Counted from the first letter of the stretch, positions 1 through 10,963 are shown. The stretch is DNA of 47,574 nt from Trebouxia sp. TZW2008 (GCA_002118135.1 BDIU01000443.1:1-47574); one strand, 5' to 3'. Notes: generated from the letters alone by a model not told the origin. A program made the numbers and translations.

Positions 1-306
1 GGCGCCACCAGAAGCCTCTGCTTGCATGCTATGGGGTGGAGATGAGTTGCGGGCTCAGCGTCCCAAACATAACGGCTAGACTGACCGTGACCCGCAGCAC
101 CCCGCACGTGTCCCGTCTATATCGTTACCTGCAACTGTGTAACTCGATCGACCGCTTGCTGAGCATAAACACACCCTTGCACTCGTTAAGCCCCCGACTG
201 GCTGACTGTGACTGGATGACCTGCCGCTACAACTCAAGTAAACTTCGCGACGTTACAGAAGCTCTCGTTTGCTGCCGCTATCGCGGTCTCCATCGCCACA
301 GGCGAG
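1..306. other. 5' flank of gene 1, no gene seen
   Basis: Upstream flank of the secreted hydrolase. It is relatively rich in CpG compared with the introns, as are several other gene 5' ends in this window. The plus-strand frame from 36 to 374 is open but has no recognisable domain and overlaps the hydrolase signal peptide in another frame. No TATA box or other core promoter element could be assigned. It probably holds the promoter and 5' UTR of gene 1. Confidence 0.4.
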
Positions 307-3300
307 ATGCTGCTTACCAGGACGAGTTTGATACTCTCCGCTCTAGCAGTTGTAGCTCACGCTCAAGTTGGTAAAATTTAGAAGTTTTGCTCTGCATGCA
401 CTTTCGCCGTGCTGCGCACCTCCCACCCAAATCATATACTTGCTGCCGTCGCTCTGACCCTCGAATTCGAAACATCTTGTTGATCAGCAGCACTGCCGCT
501 GCGCAGGTAACTCCTCAGCACGCTTGGCAGCTTGCAAGTCGGCGATTCTGCCGCAGTCGTTCACGCAATATCTCAATGCCAGTTTTTTGGGGCAGCGCAA
601 GTTCGTTGAAGCTGGCTCCGTGAATTTCACTTACTTTCAGTTTGGACCCCTCATCTCAAATGCCACAGGTGTAACTACCTGCCAGCTTGTGCATACACTG
701 TCCAGCATTCAGCAAATAACCCCTTAATGACTTTTTTGGATGGATGACTAATCCCATGGATTCATCAATCTCTAATCAGATCATTTGCAGCATGACTTGA
801 TAACAACATTCACTGCAAATTTGGGTTCTAGACCTCCTTCAAATAATCAATCAACAGGCTACCTAAGGCCCTGCTCATCTTGCCAACACTGTGTGCATAG
901 ATATGCGGTGCAGACATTGCTCAGAAGCCTGCCTGTCCATGGCAAGCTGCATGTAAGCTGGCAACAGTGGCCTTCATGCAGGCTGCATGCTTGCTTTAGC
1001 ATGCACTCAAGCATGCCATCATGATCAGCATTCAGTGACGCCATTATCAAGGAATCTTCAAGCTTGCCATCACCATTGGCACCATCATTGTCACTATCGC
1101 CTTCAGCTCACCCCCAGCACTGCCAACATCAAGCGATCACTCAAACATGCCATCATGATCAGCGTTCATCAAGCCTGCCATCATCATTGCCATTGTCATC
1201 ATCATCATATGATGCATTGGCTCACCCTCAGCATTGCCAACATTACGCAAGCATTCAAACGTAATGATCATGGTCAGAATGCCTGCCAAGTGTCAATGTG
1301 GGATGCTGATTGAGTCCATGCTCACATTACAAGAGAGATTACTGTACCTTGGTCAATCAACACCTCCCGAACTTTGTTCTTGGGCTGCCTCCTTAGACAG
1401 AGGCTCCTGATATGACGCCTATTGGCATGAACTTTTTCTTGGTCTCCACCTTGGTCAGTCAACATGTTTTCCTGGTTGTCTTCAACCTGATTGGTACATT
1501 GGCTCAAGGTGTGACTGACGCTTTATGCCTGCTTTTCAGCGCTCGCAGCTGGCAGTTAGCAGATCAGCAGCTCAGATCAGCCACAGACCATGCCAGACTG
1601 TAAATCAGCTCGTAACGAATGCTGACAATGGCATCACCTTGGCCAAGGCGCAATCTTGCAGACATTCCCATATCAGAAAAAGTTCTGAGTCGAAAGCTTG
1701 ATTGATACATGCAGGAAGACCGCTGCTGATGATATCAGGTCAATGTCGGATTTGCAGCAAATTCGGTGTCCACGTAGTTGCCAATGCAAAGGACCTGACT
1801 GGAGCTGACACTTACGCTCACTAGGACAGAGCCAGATGTAATACATCAGCTTGATCGGTACATGCAGGAAGACCGATGCTGATGATATCAGGTCAATCTG
1901 CATTGGCAATTACGTGGACACCAGATGTGCTGCAAACACGGGCACAGGGCCGCCAAGTCACTCTTTCCACTTGAGGACCTGACTTGAGCTGACTCTTACA
2001 CTCGCTAGGACAGAGCCTGGTCTGATACATCAGCTTGATTGGTACATGCAGGAAGACCGCTGCTGATGATATCGGGTCAATCCGCATTGGCGACTACATG
2101 GACACCAGATTTGCTGCAAACCCTGGCACAAGGCCGCCAAGTCACTCTTTTCACCAACCGGGGCATTGGTTTGTCTCAAGATGCAGAGACTCAAAACTAC
2201 ACGGTTGCAGGTGCCTACTGTCTTGTTCTTATAACAAAAATAACAAACCATTTGTTGTCATGAACGTCTGAAAGATTGCGCATGGAACCCTTGCCCTTCA
2301 ACAACAATAAGCATTTACGCTTTCTAGCATACAGTGCTAGGTGTGTGTGGCACACGTCTTGTCTTGCCAGGCAGGTCTGTCTTTTTCTTGTAGGTAACTG
2401 CTGCTCACATCGGCTGGAAGTGCCTCTCAACGTAGACTTTCTTGCCTGTTCTTCCCCTTGTTTTGACAGAGTGCTGAGCATTTTTGTTAGCAACTCTCAG
2501 GCCTTGCATCACTGTACCCCTGAGCAGTGCTTGCTAGGGCACATCTTGGCCTGTTGATCAGTTCAGTCACAGCCTCTAGTCATGTTGGTGGCAGAGCTTG
2601 GGGTGTATCAGGTCATTTAGGGTGTGGAATGTCATGTTGGCAGTACTGTGATGACTGTAGCCGTAATGCTGATACATCATGACATCATCATGACATGTGA
2701 TGCGATAGTATCAAACCACTGACGTTACCACTGACATGACCACTAACACTGTCACTGACATTTTTGCTGACAGCATCACTGACAATTATTGGCTGGCTAA
2801 AGCGTGTGAATTTATACTGTCTGTGTCTCACTGACACTATCACTGACATTCCAAATTGCTTGTCTGCAGATTGCGCTGACTCAACAGTGGATCTGATAAA
2901 AGTTCTGAACTTGCAGCAACCAGATGTGCTGGGTTGAACCTTAGGCGGCTGCATTACATTGATTCTGGCTGTAAACTACCCTGAACTCATGAACAAGGTT
3001 GTCCCATGATGTACCATGTTGCTGATTGCTTGTCTGCAGATTACGCTGACTCAACAGTGGATTTGATAGAGGTTCTGAACTTGCAGCAACCAGATGTGCT
3101 GGGTTGGTCCTTGGGTGGCTTCATCACAATGACTCTGGCTGTAAACTACCCTGATCTCGTCAACAAGATTGTTCTGGTGGACACATCTAGTGGAGGCCTG
3201 GGTAAGCTTCTCTGTATACAAATTTGGTGAGCATTTGGCTTCTAGCTGGACAAGCATTTGTCCTTTTGCTAGATGGCATGAACCTGTCTAAAAATTGCCC

Positions 3301-4113
3301 TGAACTCAACAACAAGATTGTCCTGGTGGACACATCCAGTGGGGCAACGCAAGCCTCTCTGCATGAAGTTTGTCCAATTTTTGGTGACCATCTGTCCTCT
3401 AGCTAGATGAGCATTTGTCCACTACCCCACACTGATCAGCAAGATTGTTTCGCCTTCATACTAGACACCTGATGTTTTGTAGGCTTTTCTGCAACTTCCA
3501 GAGCGTATGGACAGGCACTGCAACCTATCTTTGAGGCTGGGGAGCCAGTACCTGCCACCACCATCTTTCCCGACTCTCCTGCTGGCAACGCTGCGCTGTA
3601 TCGCTGAGAAACGTCTCTCGCACTACTGCCAGAATCATTGACGTGTTTGTCTTGCAGCATGGGCATGTCTGTTTTGCAGGCTTTTCTGCCACTTCCAGAG
3701 CGTACGGACAAGCATTGCAACCTATCTTTGAGGCTGGGGAGCCAGTACCTGCCACTACCATCTTTCCCGACTCTCCTGCTGGCAACGCTGCGCTGTGTCG
3801 CTGGGAAGCGTCTCTTGCAACACTGCCAGAGGAGCCAGTCACACCACAGCAAGTAGCTAGACAGACCACAGCAATCAATGGCTTTGAGGACGACCCTGAT
3901 AGCACAGTTTACCATGCACTGAGCAATATCACAAGCTCTACTCTGATTGTTGTTGGCACCTTGGATCAGGTCTTTTCATTTGAGGATAGTCTGTTGATGA
4001 TGGATGCCATTTCTGGTGCCAGCTTGTTGCAGTACGCTGACGCTGGACATGCTGCAATGTTGCAACATGGGGTTACAGCTGGCCAGGAAATAGCTGCATT
4101 CCTTGACGGATAG
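307..4113 (+). CDS. secreted alpha/beta hydrolase (5 exons)
   Basis: Exons 307-370, 507-668, 2052-2210, 3040-3201 and 3680-4113 join in frame; all four introns are phase 1; about 326 residues. The N-terminus MLLTRTSLILSALAVVAHAQ is a clear signal peptide, so the enzyme probably enters the secretory pathway. Exon 3 encodes the strand/turn region with PLLMISGQSA and LFTNRGIGLS. Exon 4 holds the nucleophile elbow GWSLGG (G-x-S-x-G) followed by KIVLVDTSSGG. Exon 5 holds the probable acid (GTLDQVF) and the catalytic His (YADAGHAAMLQHG). The family is established as serine hydrolases (esterase or lipase-like); the substrate cannot be told. Introns 2 to 4 contain decayed copies of exons 3, 4 and 5, listed separately. 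A TGTAA motif lies at 4470. Start chosen because it is the first ATG giving a signal peptide and a phase that fits exon 2. Confidence 0.85.
1000..1275 (+). repeat. imperfect ~125-bp tandem repeat, hydrolase intron 2
   Basis: Two diverged units share the phrases CATGCCATCATGATCAGC, TCACCC.CAGCA.TGCCAACAT and CAAGC.TTCAA. Short runs of CATCAT lie in between. It lies in the long intron 2. The open frames across it are low-complexity His/Cys-rich translations and are not credible proteins. Confidence 0.5.
1700..1985 (+). pseudogene. two decayed copies of hydrolase exon 3
   Basis: Two blocks beginning at about 1715 and 1868 each repeat the acceptor context and start of exon 3 (TACATGCAG followed by GAAGACCG.TGCTGATGATATC), which recurs in intact form at 2052. 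The spacing is about 153 and 184 bp. The first copy is short. The second is longer, still showing the CTGCAAAC..GGCCGCCAAGTCACTCTTT part, but it loses the frame before the donor. The repeats extend into intron sequence (CTTGATTGATACATGCAG), so the duplication happened at DNA level rather than through spliced RNA. Confidence 0.8.
2690..2855 (+). repeat. CACTGACA-type minisatellite, hydrolase intron 3
   Basis: An irregular array of CACTGACAT / CACTGACAC / CACTAACAC units runs through intron 3, directly upstream of the fossil copy of exon 4. Units are 8 to 12 bp with interruptions. Confidence 0.5.
2861..3010 (+). pseudogene. decayed copy of hydrolase exon 4
   Basis: This block repeats GCTTGTCTGCAG plus almost all of exon 4 found at 3040-3201. 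It carries inactivating changes: the codons for the nucleophile elbow read GGT TGA ACC instead of GGT TGG TCC, giving a stop one residue before the catalytic Ser, and the downstream donor is lost. A third, shorter fragment at about 3293-3345 repeats only the last part (CTGAACTC..AACAAGATTGTCCTGGTGGACACATC). Confidence 0.85.
3476..3655 (+). pseudogene. decayed copy of hydrolase exon 5 start
   Basis: From about 3481 the sequence repeats the first ~150 bp of exon 5 (intact at 3680). It includes the TTTTGTAGG/TTTTGCAGG acceptor context and the segment coding EAGEPVPATTIFPDSPAGNAAL. A TGA stop replaces the codon after the Arg of the intact CRWEASL segment, and the copy then drifts away. Similarity is high, so the event is younger than the exon 3 fossils. 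Confidence 0.85.
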
Positions 4114-4745
4114 CGCTTGCAAAGTTTCTGCTGGTATGCCAAAGCAACTCTGCATCACTGCAATGTCACAAACACGCAGCATAACATTTTTTGCTGTTCA
4201 GCAACCTGGTGCGTACGGAGTCAAAGCTAAAGAGTCATGTCAGATTCTGCCTACAGGACCCCCAAGATTCGCTTCTGCCCCACAGTATTGCACGCATTGC
4301 CAGACAAGAGTCCCATGCTGATCGTTCAGTTGATGATTTCACAACGTGTTCATTGTTAATGTAGCAAGTGCTGACGCCACTTGCAACAACGCTATTGTAA
4401 AGCTTATGCCGCCTTCTGGCGCGACATGCAGCAGTTTCCTGTACCTGCTTCTGTACTGAATGCAGAACGTGTAACTCGATCGGCATATCTTGACGGCTGC
4501 TGGTGCTGACAACATTGGACTTGGAGAAAGCTTCAGACGCACTCTGGCACATACGTGCTGTGCGTTGCTCTGCTGACACTAGCCTGGCCCAGCGTGGCAA
4601 GCGACACCCGCGACGAATTGCGTTGTTGAGGTTTCAAGCATGTCTAGTGCGACAAAGCGACACATGGCGTCTCCGAGGGGGTTGCCAGCATTGTACTGAG
4701 TGTTAGGTCTGGCGGATGTGATCTCGCTTGCTTGCCCTTCAGCGG
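4114..4745. other. intergenic, hydrolase 3' flank and APE2 5' flank
   Basis: About 630 bp without a credible gene. It should hold the 3' UTR of the hydrolase (a TGTAA motif, the usual green-algal poly(A) signal, is at 4470-4474) and the promoter of APE2. The right part, from about 4540, becomes CpG-rich. A minus-strand open frame at 4235-4600 has no recognisable domain. Confidence 0.4.
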
Positions 4746-7700
4746 ATGCGCATCGTGTCATGGAACGTCAACGGTCTGCGCGCAATCTGCAAGCGAGGCA
4801 TCGGTGACGTCGCGGCGTTGTTAGACTCTGTGCACGCGGGTGCGCGTGCGCTGCCACCCTTTAACTACATCCCTTGGACACGTTCAAGTCGTTGAGCCAC
4901 TGACAGATGCTCTCACATGCAGACATAGTATGCTTTCAAGAAACTAAGCTCACCAAATTTGAGCTTGACAGAGATCTAGCACTTGTCGAGGGCTGGTGAG
5001 GTCCCACTACACCCGCAACCTGTCCTCCCTTATATCACGCCTAAGTGACAGGGGTGTGCATCGCTGCAGGGACTCTTACTTTGCCCACTGCAAAGATAGG
5101 AGCTATTCAGGCGTTGCAACATACTGCAGAAAGTCTGTTAGTGTCCCTGTTGCAGCCGAGCAGGGCATTACAGGTGAAGTAAAATTCTACATTAGAGCAC
5201 TGTCATAGACTGCCTTGACTTGATGGACATCTAGTCATTTCCACTGAGTGGCACATGTGATCAGTCTTGTTGCCCTCGCGAGTTCTGCAAGAGCTGGTCA
5301 AAGCATCGCAGATTTCTCTCCATCTCTGTCTGACCATAGGCTCTTGGCTGTAGATTCGGCAGGCGTGCAAAGGTCTGAGCGTGTATTGCTGAAACAGGTG
5401 TATTGAATCAGAGCAAGTCACAAGACACAGGGTCGGCACCAGAAGTTCCAGGTTGCTATGAAGAGTTATGCAACAGGTAAGATCATCGCACAGCCCAGCT
5501 GAATGCAGATCTTTTGCTGCCGTCACACTCAAATCGCAAGGGGTAATTGCTCACACTGCAATTGTGTAGCATGGGGCTGTATGCAATCTTCTCAATATTT
5601 GACTGTTGTCCTCAGAAATATGCATGCAATGTAAGCCACGACAGGCAAATACTGCAACAACTGCATGTTAGGCCTGCTGACAACATCATGCAACGTGCAT
5701 GCTAATGCAGCCAACAGTTGACAAAAAGACGCTGGAAGCGGCAATGTATCATCCTGTGCTTCAGATTCACACAGGAGGAGTTGCTGGCCATTGATTTGGA
5801 GGGCAGATGCGTCATTACTGACCATGGCGCGTTCATCCTCTTCAATCTGTATGGGCCTGCAATCACATCTGAAGAAAGCGCAGAGGAGCGCTTTGCATAC
5901 AAGATGCGCCTGTACCAGGTACGTTCAACCCATCTTGCTCACGTGGTTAAGCTGGTGCAGCATTCATTGCTTGACCCAAGCAATATTGCTTGAAGCATGT
6001 GCAGGCATGTTTTCCCAACCTGCATTTGCTTTTGCTTCAACATGAGCAAGCCTTCTCCGCAGTCATGCTGTCCAGTGACCTTGACAGGTGTCTCCAGCCA
6101 AATCACTAGCTGTGACCCAGGGGATTCAGCCAAGTTGTTGTGTTACAGGCCTTGCAGTTGTGTTACAGGCCTTGCAGTTGCGTATGGAAGCTTGCTTGGC
6201 AGCAGGTTGGGCAGTCATATTGTTGAGCGACCTCAACAGCTTCACAGCAAGTGGCTGGCCGCTGCACTTCACTTTGTCCTAAAACATGCGCTCAACAATT
6301 GTTTGATGCAGGCCTTGCAGCTACGTATGGAAGCGTGTCTGGCAGCAGGACGGGCAGTCATATTGTTGGGTGATCTCAACATCTGCCCACAGCCAATTGA
6401 CAGCTGTGACCCAGGGGACTTAGCCAAATTCAGAGACAGGGTAGATAAAAAGTGGCTCAGCTCAGTTATGAAGCACAGCGGTGGCTGCTTTGTGGACCTG
6501 TTCAGGCATTTCAACCCTGACAGGTGAGAGCTACATCGATGTGGATCATGTGTTGGCCAGCACCGTAGTCAATTTTCTTGCTTGGCCTCTTGTTTGCATT
6601 GAGGGGGCATTGCTTAGTTGCACCAAAATCGACCGGCCGTTTTTCTCAGATACACTTGAAACACGATTTGCAGAGGCATGAAACTCAGCACAGCTGTTCA
6701 GGCGGCAGCTATCAAGCATACCTGCCTGTGTAAATGGGCCAAAATTGGGGTAGCTGCATTGCTTGCATTTCTAACTACTGTCTTTCTCCACTTGCTTGAG
6801 TGACAAACTGTTTGTGGAAGTGTTCGGCCATTGCAGCGCTGCATCAAGGAACAAAAGCCAACAACTATGGCGTCCGCATCAACTCAACACACTTGTCTGC
6901 AACCCTGCACTGAGTCTTTGGCTGTTTGCCTGATTGACCAACCACAGTTGTGTGTAGAACAGAAGCGTGCAGTTGACGGAGCACTGCATCAGGAGCAAGA
7001 GTCAATAACTACGGCGCCCGCATCAACTCAACACGATTGTCTGCAACCCTGCAGTGAATCTTTGGCTGTTTGCCTGATTGACCAATCACCTTGCTTGCAG
7101 GACAGAAGTGTACAGCTGTTGGAGCACTGCATCAGGAGCAAGGGTCAACAACTACGGCGCCCGCATTGACCTTATACTCTTAGCCGAGCCATCTCGTGAT
7201 GTTCAAGACACAACGCATGACCTTTCTGACAGCCATAACGGCCATAACAGCAACGTTGCCTCACCTGTCATCTGCTCAGCTCAAGGCATGCAAGCTAGGT
7301 ACAGATGCAACACACTGACATTGCTTGTGCTGTTGCCTCATTTCAGGCTGCTTGCCGTCTTGCTGCGACGCTGTATAGTTGGGTCATACTCTGAAGCAGA
7401 TGCATTGTTAGTGCAAAGTCTTCCTTGAGTGCCTTGTACAAATGCTGCTCGCCTTTGCATGATTGCATGGTCACCACTACAATTGCATGGTGTTGCAGAA
7501 TGTCACCTGCGAGGGCAAGGTGCAGCAGCCTGGTAGATCAATGTACCAATTGCTTTAACAATCTTTTTACACTAAACATATACATATAGAATTTGGTTTG
7601 AGATGCAGGGCTCAATGTCATTACCCGTCATTGTCATCATCCTTGTGGTGATGATTTTGATCAACAACACACTTGTTACTGAATGGTTGCGCAGAGCCCC

Positions 7701-8719
7701 AGGTGCAAAAGCAGGAGGTGGTGGTGTGCTGGAGCAATGTGTGGGGGGCAGAATCTGATTGGACATGCAGGGCTCACTGTCATTATGATAACAGTCATTG
7801 CTGCAACCACTGTTTCAATCTCCACTCTTCTCGGGCTGACATCTCATCATGTCTGCTGTCATCTTTTGTGTTTCCACCATCAAACTTGCATGGTGATGCA
7901 GGTATTCAGCAGCAAAGGCAAGAGGCAGCAGCTTGCTGGAGCAGTATGTTGGCAGCGGAGTCTGGATAAAGACGCAAGGCCCGGATCATGCCCCTTGTTG
8001 GGCTGACTCATCCTCGTATCTGCTGTCATCTTTTGTGTGTCCACCATCAAACTTGCATAGTGATGCAGGCCCTCTTCTGCAAAAGCAAGAGGCAGCAGCT
8101 TGTTGGATCAGTGCACAGGGAGTGGAGTCTGGATGGACATGCAGGGCTCAGATCACGCCCCCTGCTGGGCAGACTGGGATCTGCAACAGCCCCTGCCTAC
8201 GCCTGAAACTGCCCCTCCCTTGTCAACACGCTACATGTTCACAGGTGTGCCTGTCCTGTCCTGTCCTGTCCTGTCCTGTCCTGTCCTGTCCTGTCCTGTC
8301 CTGTCCTGTCCTGTCCTGTCCTGTCCTGTCCTGTCCTGTCCTGTCCCGCCCTGTCCTGTCCCGTCCCGTCCCGTCCTGTCCTGCCCTGCCCTGCCCTGCC
8401 CTGCCCTGTCCTGTCCTGTCCTGATGCACGCTGTGTTTTGCACACACAGCAGCATGCCTGCCATCCCTGGTAATCCATTCCAGGACAAGCAAGGCGCTTT
8501 GTCTGCAGGCAAGCAGCGCAAGCTCACATCTTGGCTAGGCACGGCTGCCAATGATCTCGTATCAAAGTCACAGTCCAGTCAACCTTCTCAGCCTGGCGTA
8601 GCAAGTGTCCCTCCCAACAGTCTCACTCAACACAGTGCAAGCAGTCAAAGTCAACAGCAGCCTTCAACGAACACTGCAGACCTGCAGCAGCCACAGTCAC
8701 AACAGCAGCAGCAGCAATC

Positions 8720-8758
<39 letters not shown>

Positions 8759-9939
8759 GCAGCAGTCGCAAGTTATGCTTAAGTTTGGCTCAGCATCAGA
8801 GACATTTCCTGCTGCTGCTGTTGGGTTGCGTCAGGCGTCAGGCAGTTTGAGTAGCAGAGCTAGTGGTGGCAAAGCAGGAAAACAAGGCAGCAGATCAGGG
8901 CAGACCAGCCTCAAGTCGTTCTTGCAGCAGCCCATTGCAACTCAACAAATGTCAAGTCAACAGTCCTTAAGCCAACAGGAGCCAAAGCAACAGGTATCAA
9001 GCCAAGCCTTTACTGCTTCAGCCACCACTGCTCAGACAGGTTCCAGCAGCATTTCTCTCTTGCAACCGGAAAGCCAGGCATTCACTTTGCAGCATCACTC
9101 TTTACAGCTGCCTGATGCTGTGCCTTCTGCTGCACCAGCACAGTCAGATGTCCAAGCCGCCTGCCCAAGCATACAACAGGGCCCAAGGCAAGACAATATA
9201 CAGCCCTCACAGCATTCAGCTTTAGCTGAGCATCAGCTTGATCACCAGCAAGGTCCTGCTGCTGATTGCAGTATCAGCCAAACAGATGCAGGCAGTAAGT
9301 CAACCTCATTGTCTCAGGTCGATGCGGCAAAAGCTCAAGGGAATTGGGTTGCTGATGCTGAAAAGGCAGCTGTTACTGCTGCTTGGTCCAAGATCCACTC
9401 CAAGATGAAGGCGCCCAAATGCAAAGGGCATGCTGAGGACTGCGTCATCAGAGAGGTCAAGAAGAACGGTCCAAACAAGGGTAAGTAAGCAGTCAAGAAA
9501 TTTGCACATCCGGTGTCTCCCTGGTTTGTAGATAGCAGTCAGGAATGCATAGAGACTAGAACTTTGCCTGCTGATCACCTGAGCACAGTATGTCGTCAGG
9601 CGGTGTCTTTACGTTTTGTATGCAAGGTTGTAGACGATGCATGCGTATATGCAACAGAATGCAAGACACGGCAACGGGCACCATCTTGTGCTTGCAGTCT
9701 ACACCAGTTCCTGTGAAAACAGGCAACATAGTGCTGGAGCAATCTCAGTATATGTCTTCTGAGAGCTGCTGACTCTTGCAAATGCAGGCAGACTATTCTA
9801 TGTGTGCCAAAGACCTGATGGCAAACCTCCACAAGGCAGGTGTGATCATTTCGAGTGGGTTGGCAACCGCACAACCAGAGGGCAAACGGCTGTAGCAGCA
9901 CCAAACGCAGCATCCAACAAACGCCTCAGGAAAGCATGA
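4746..9939 (+). CDS. APE2: DNA-(apurinic/apyrimidinic site) endonuclease 2 (9 exons)
   Basis: Exons 4746-4839, 4923-4995, 5070-5178, 5775-5918, 6312-6523, 7101-7298, 8069-8244, 8509-9480 and 9788-9939 join in phase to about 709 residues. The exonuclease III-type fold opens with MRIVSWNVNGLRA, then FQETK (metal-binding Glu), YSGVATYC, ITDHGAFILFNLYGP, ILLGDLN, GARVNNYGARIDLIL and the catalytic GSDHAPCWAD. STRYMFTGKQRKLTSW ends the core. Exon 8 encodes a Gln-rich linker, a PIP-like box QTSLKSFL that in this family binds PCNA, and the start of a GRF zinc finger (CKGHAEDCVIREVKKNGPNKG). It is completed in exon 9 (RLFYVCQRPDGKPP..CDHFEWV). APE2 enzymes act in nuclear base-excision repair and 3'-end resection. 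The 3' part of exon 6 (7186-7298, Ser/His-rich) and the start of exon 4 are the weakest junctions. Introns carry fossils of exons 5, 6 and 7. Confidence 0.93.
6085..6255 (+). pseudogene. decayed copies of APE2 exon 5
   Basis: At about 6096-6140 a fragment repeats CTGTGACCCAGGGGA.T.AGCCAA from the second half of exon 5. At about 6150-6245 a larger copy repeats GGCCTTGCAG.T.CGTATGGAAGC through the region coding ILLGDLN. Here the Gly-Asp-Leu-Asn motif reads Ser-Asp-Leu-Asn and the following residues diverge. The short duplication TTGTGTTACAGGCCTTGCAG occurs twice in a row just before the larger copy. Confidence 0.8.
6825..7045 (+). pseudogene. two decayed copies of APE2 exon 6
   Basis: Blocks at about 6830-6930 and 6955-7075 repeat the exon 6 start (GACAGAAG.GTACAGCTGTTGGAGCACTGCATCAGG in the intact copy at 7101) and the downstream phrase CAACTACGGCGCCCGCAT. 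In both copies the Asp-coding part of the RID motif has become a CATCAACTCAA sequence. Both also share a following stretch (CTGCAACCCTGCA.TGA.TCTTTGGCTGTTTGCCTGATTGACCAA), so the repeated unit includes intron. The unit spacing is about 130 bp. Confidence 0.8.
7480..8020 (+). pseudogene. three decayed copies of APE2 exon 7
   Basis: Copies at about 7490-7540, 7690-7765 and 7895-8015 resemble the intact exon 7 at 8069. Shared phrases are TTGCATGGTG.TGCAG, GCAAGAGGCAGCAGCTTG.TGGA and GGAGTCTGGAT. The third copy retains the catalytic GPDHAPCWAD coding sequence but is broken upstream and has no donor at the right place. The intron flank TGTGTTTCCACCATCAAACTTGCAT is repeated as TGTGTGTCCACCATCAAACTTGCAT before the intact exon. 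Confidence 0.8.
8246..8425 (+). repeat. (TGTCC)n pentanucleotide microsatellite
   Basis: About 35 units of CCTGT/TGTCC, with CCCGT and CCTGC variants concentrated in the 3' half, fill most of APE2 intron 7 (8245-8508), starting right after the donor. All six frames stay open across it because five is not a multiple of three and no unit makes a stop. This explains the long QDRTG- and CPVLS-like open frames here. The variant gradient suggests expansion at the 5' end. Confidence 0.97.
8690..8770 (+). repeat. CAG/CAA repeat coding poly-Gln in APE2
   Basis: A run of CAG codons with CAA, TCA and CCG interruptions lies inside exon 8 and encodes a Gln/Ser-rich stretch in the linker between the nuclease core and the PIP-like box. 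It is in frame with flanking coding sequence. Confidence 0.95.
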
Positions 9940-10963
9940 CTATGATCCTCATTTGCAGCTCAGCGCAGTGAGCTGTTGTGAAGCAGTTGTAGGTTTTGTG
10001 TGCTTGGTCAATGTACTAAAGTGTTGTTGGTTTGGTTGGAGTGGGGCCGCAGAGACTTGCATTTCATATTCGTTATTTTCCAAAAGATTGTGCAGGCATG
10101 CTAGGCGTAGTTTGATTTAGATGCAGCACACAGCAGTCACTGTGGCATTCGCTAGATATGCATCTCAAACGGTTTGCCCTATGGAGTGTCACGCTGGCGC
10201 TTTTTGATTCAGCTGAAACACAAGCGCGTCAATGGCTTCCTGGCTTTTCAAGACTGTCAAGTTAACAAATAAACAAACGTCTGCTATTGCAAAGGAACGC
10301 TTAATGCTGTCCTCTCGCTCGGCCAGGTGACGAATGAATCTATCATGATGCTCTGTAAACCTCTGTAAATTGTATCTTAACCCACAGCTGGATCATGCTG
10401 CAACATCAAGCATACGCCTGCAGCGTCCGCAAGCCCTTGTGCCCCTGCAGCGTGCATCACAATTTCATATAGCAAGCAAAATACGTCAGAGTGAGACAGG
10501 AGGATCGTGTGCAAACAGTTCGATACAAGACTGTCGAGGATGTATAAGCACTATGAACAGCAAGCTGCATGCAACGTGTTGATGTCAGAGCGTCTGCATA
10601 CTATATGGTGATGTGTTGACCTGCCTGCTGACATCAAACAGGGAATTGCATTTGAGAGTGATGCTTCGTAAAGAGCCAGACTGCAGAGGTGCTGTCACAC
10701 CTGCCCAGGGCTTGTCATCAACCTTCCTCACTTGGCGTTCTCTGCCTCTTCTTCTGCAAACAAAGGCACATGTCAAAATTCGCAAGACATCTTGGACAGT
10801 CTGCTGTCAAATGAAGGCTGTAGCCAGCTTAAAAACCTTGCTGGCCCAGCAGGGCAGACAAAGAGTCGTGCAAACAGCAATGTTTGGCAACACCTGATGA
10901 CATGCACAACATCGGGACAAGCTCAATGCGCCTTAATGAAGATGGTCATGTGCACATAACTTA
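9940..10963. other. convergent intergenic region, 3' flanks of genes 2 and 3
   Basis: About 1 kb between two converging stop codons. Two TGTAA motifs on the plus strand at 10354-10358 and 10364-10368 are good candidates for the APE2 poly(A) signal. No comparable minus-strand motif for the HMG gene was found. Open frames at 10370-10582 and 10613-10897 have no recognisable domain and no supporting splice structure. Confidence 0.4.
10354..10368 (+). terminator. putative poly(A) signals of APE2
   Basis: Two copies of TGTAA, the motif generally used for 3' end formation in green algae, are spaced by 10 bp about 415 bp after the APE2 stop codon. This is motif evidence only. Confidence 0.35.

Noticed and set aside
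36..374. Plus-strand 112-codon open frame at the left edge
   Set aside because: No domain, Arg/Ser/Cys-rich composition, and it overlaps in another frame the signal peptide exon of the hydrolase, which is supported by phase and homology-type motifs.
4235..4600. Minus-strand 121-codon frame between hydrolase and APE2
   Set aside because: No recognisable domain, crosses the likely 3' UTR and poly(A) motif of the hydrolase.
8223..8551. Long minus- and plus-strand frames rich in QDRTG or CPVLS
   Set aside because: They are translations of the TGTCC pentamer microsatellite, which is open in every frame; not proteins.
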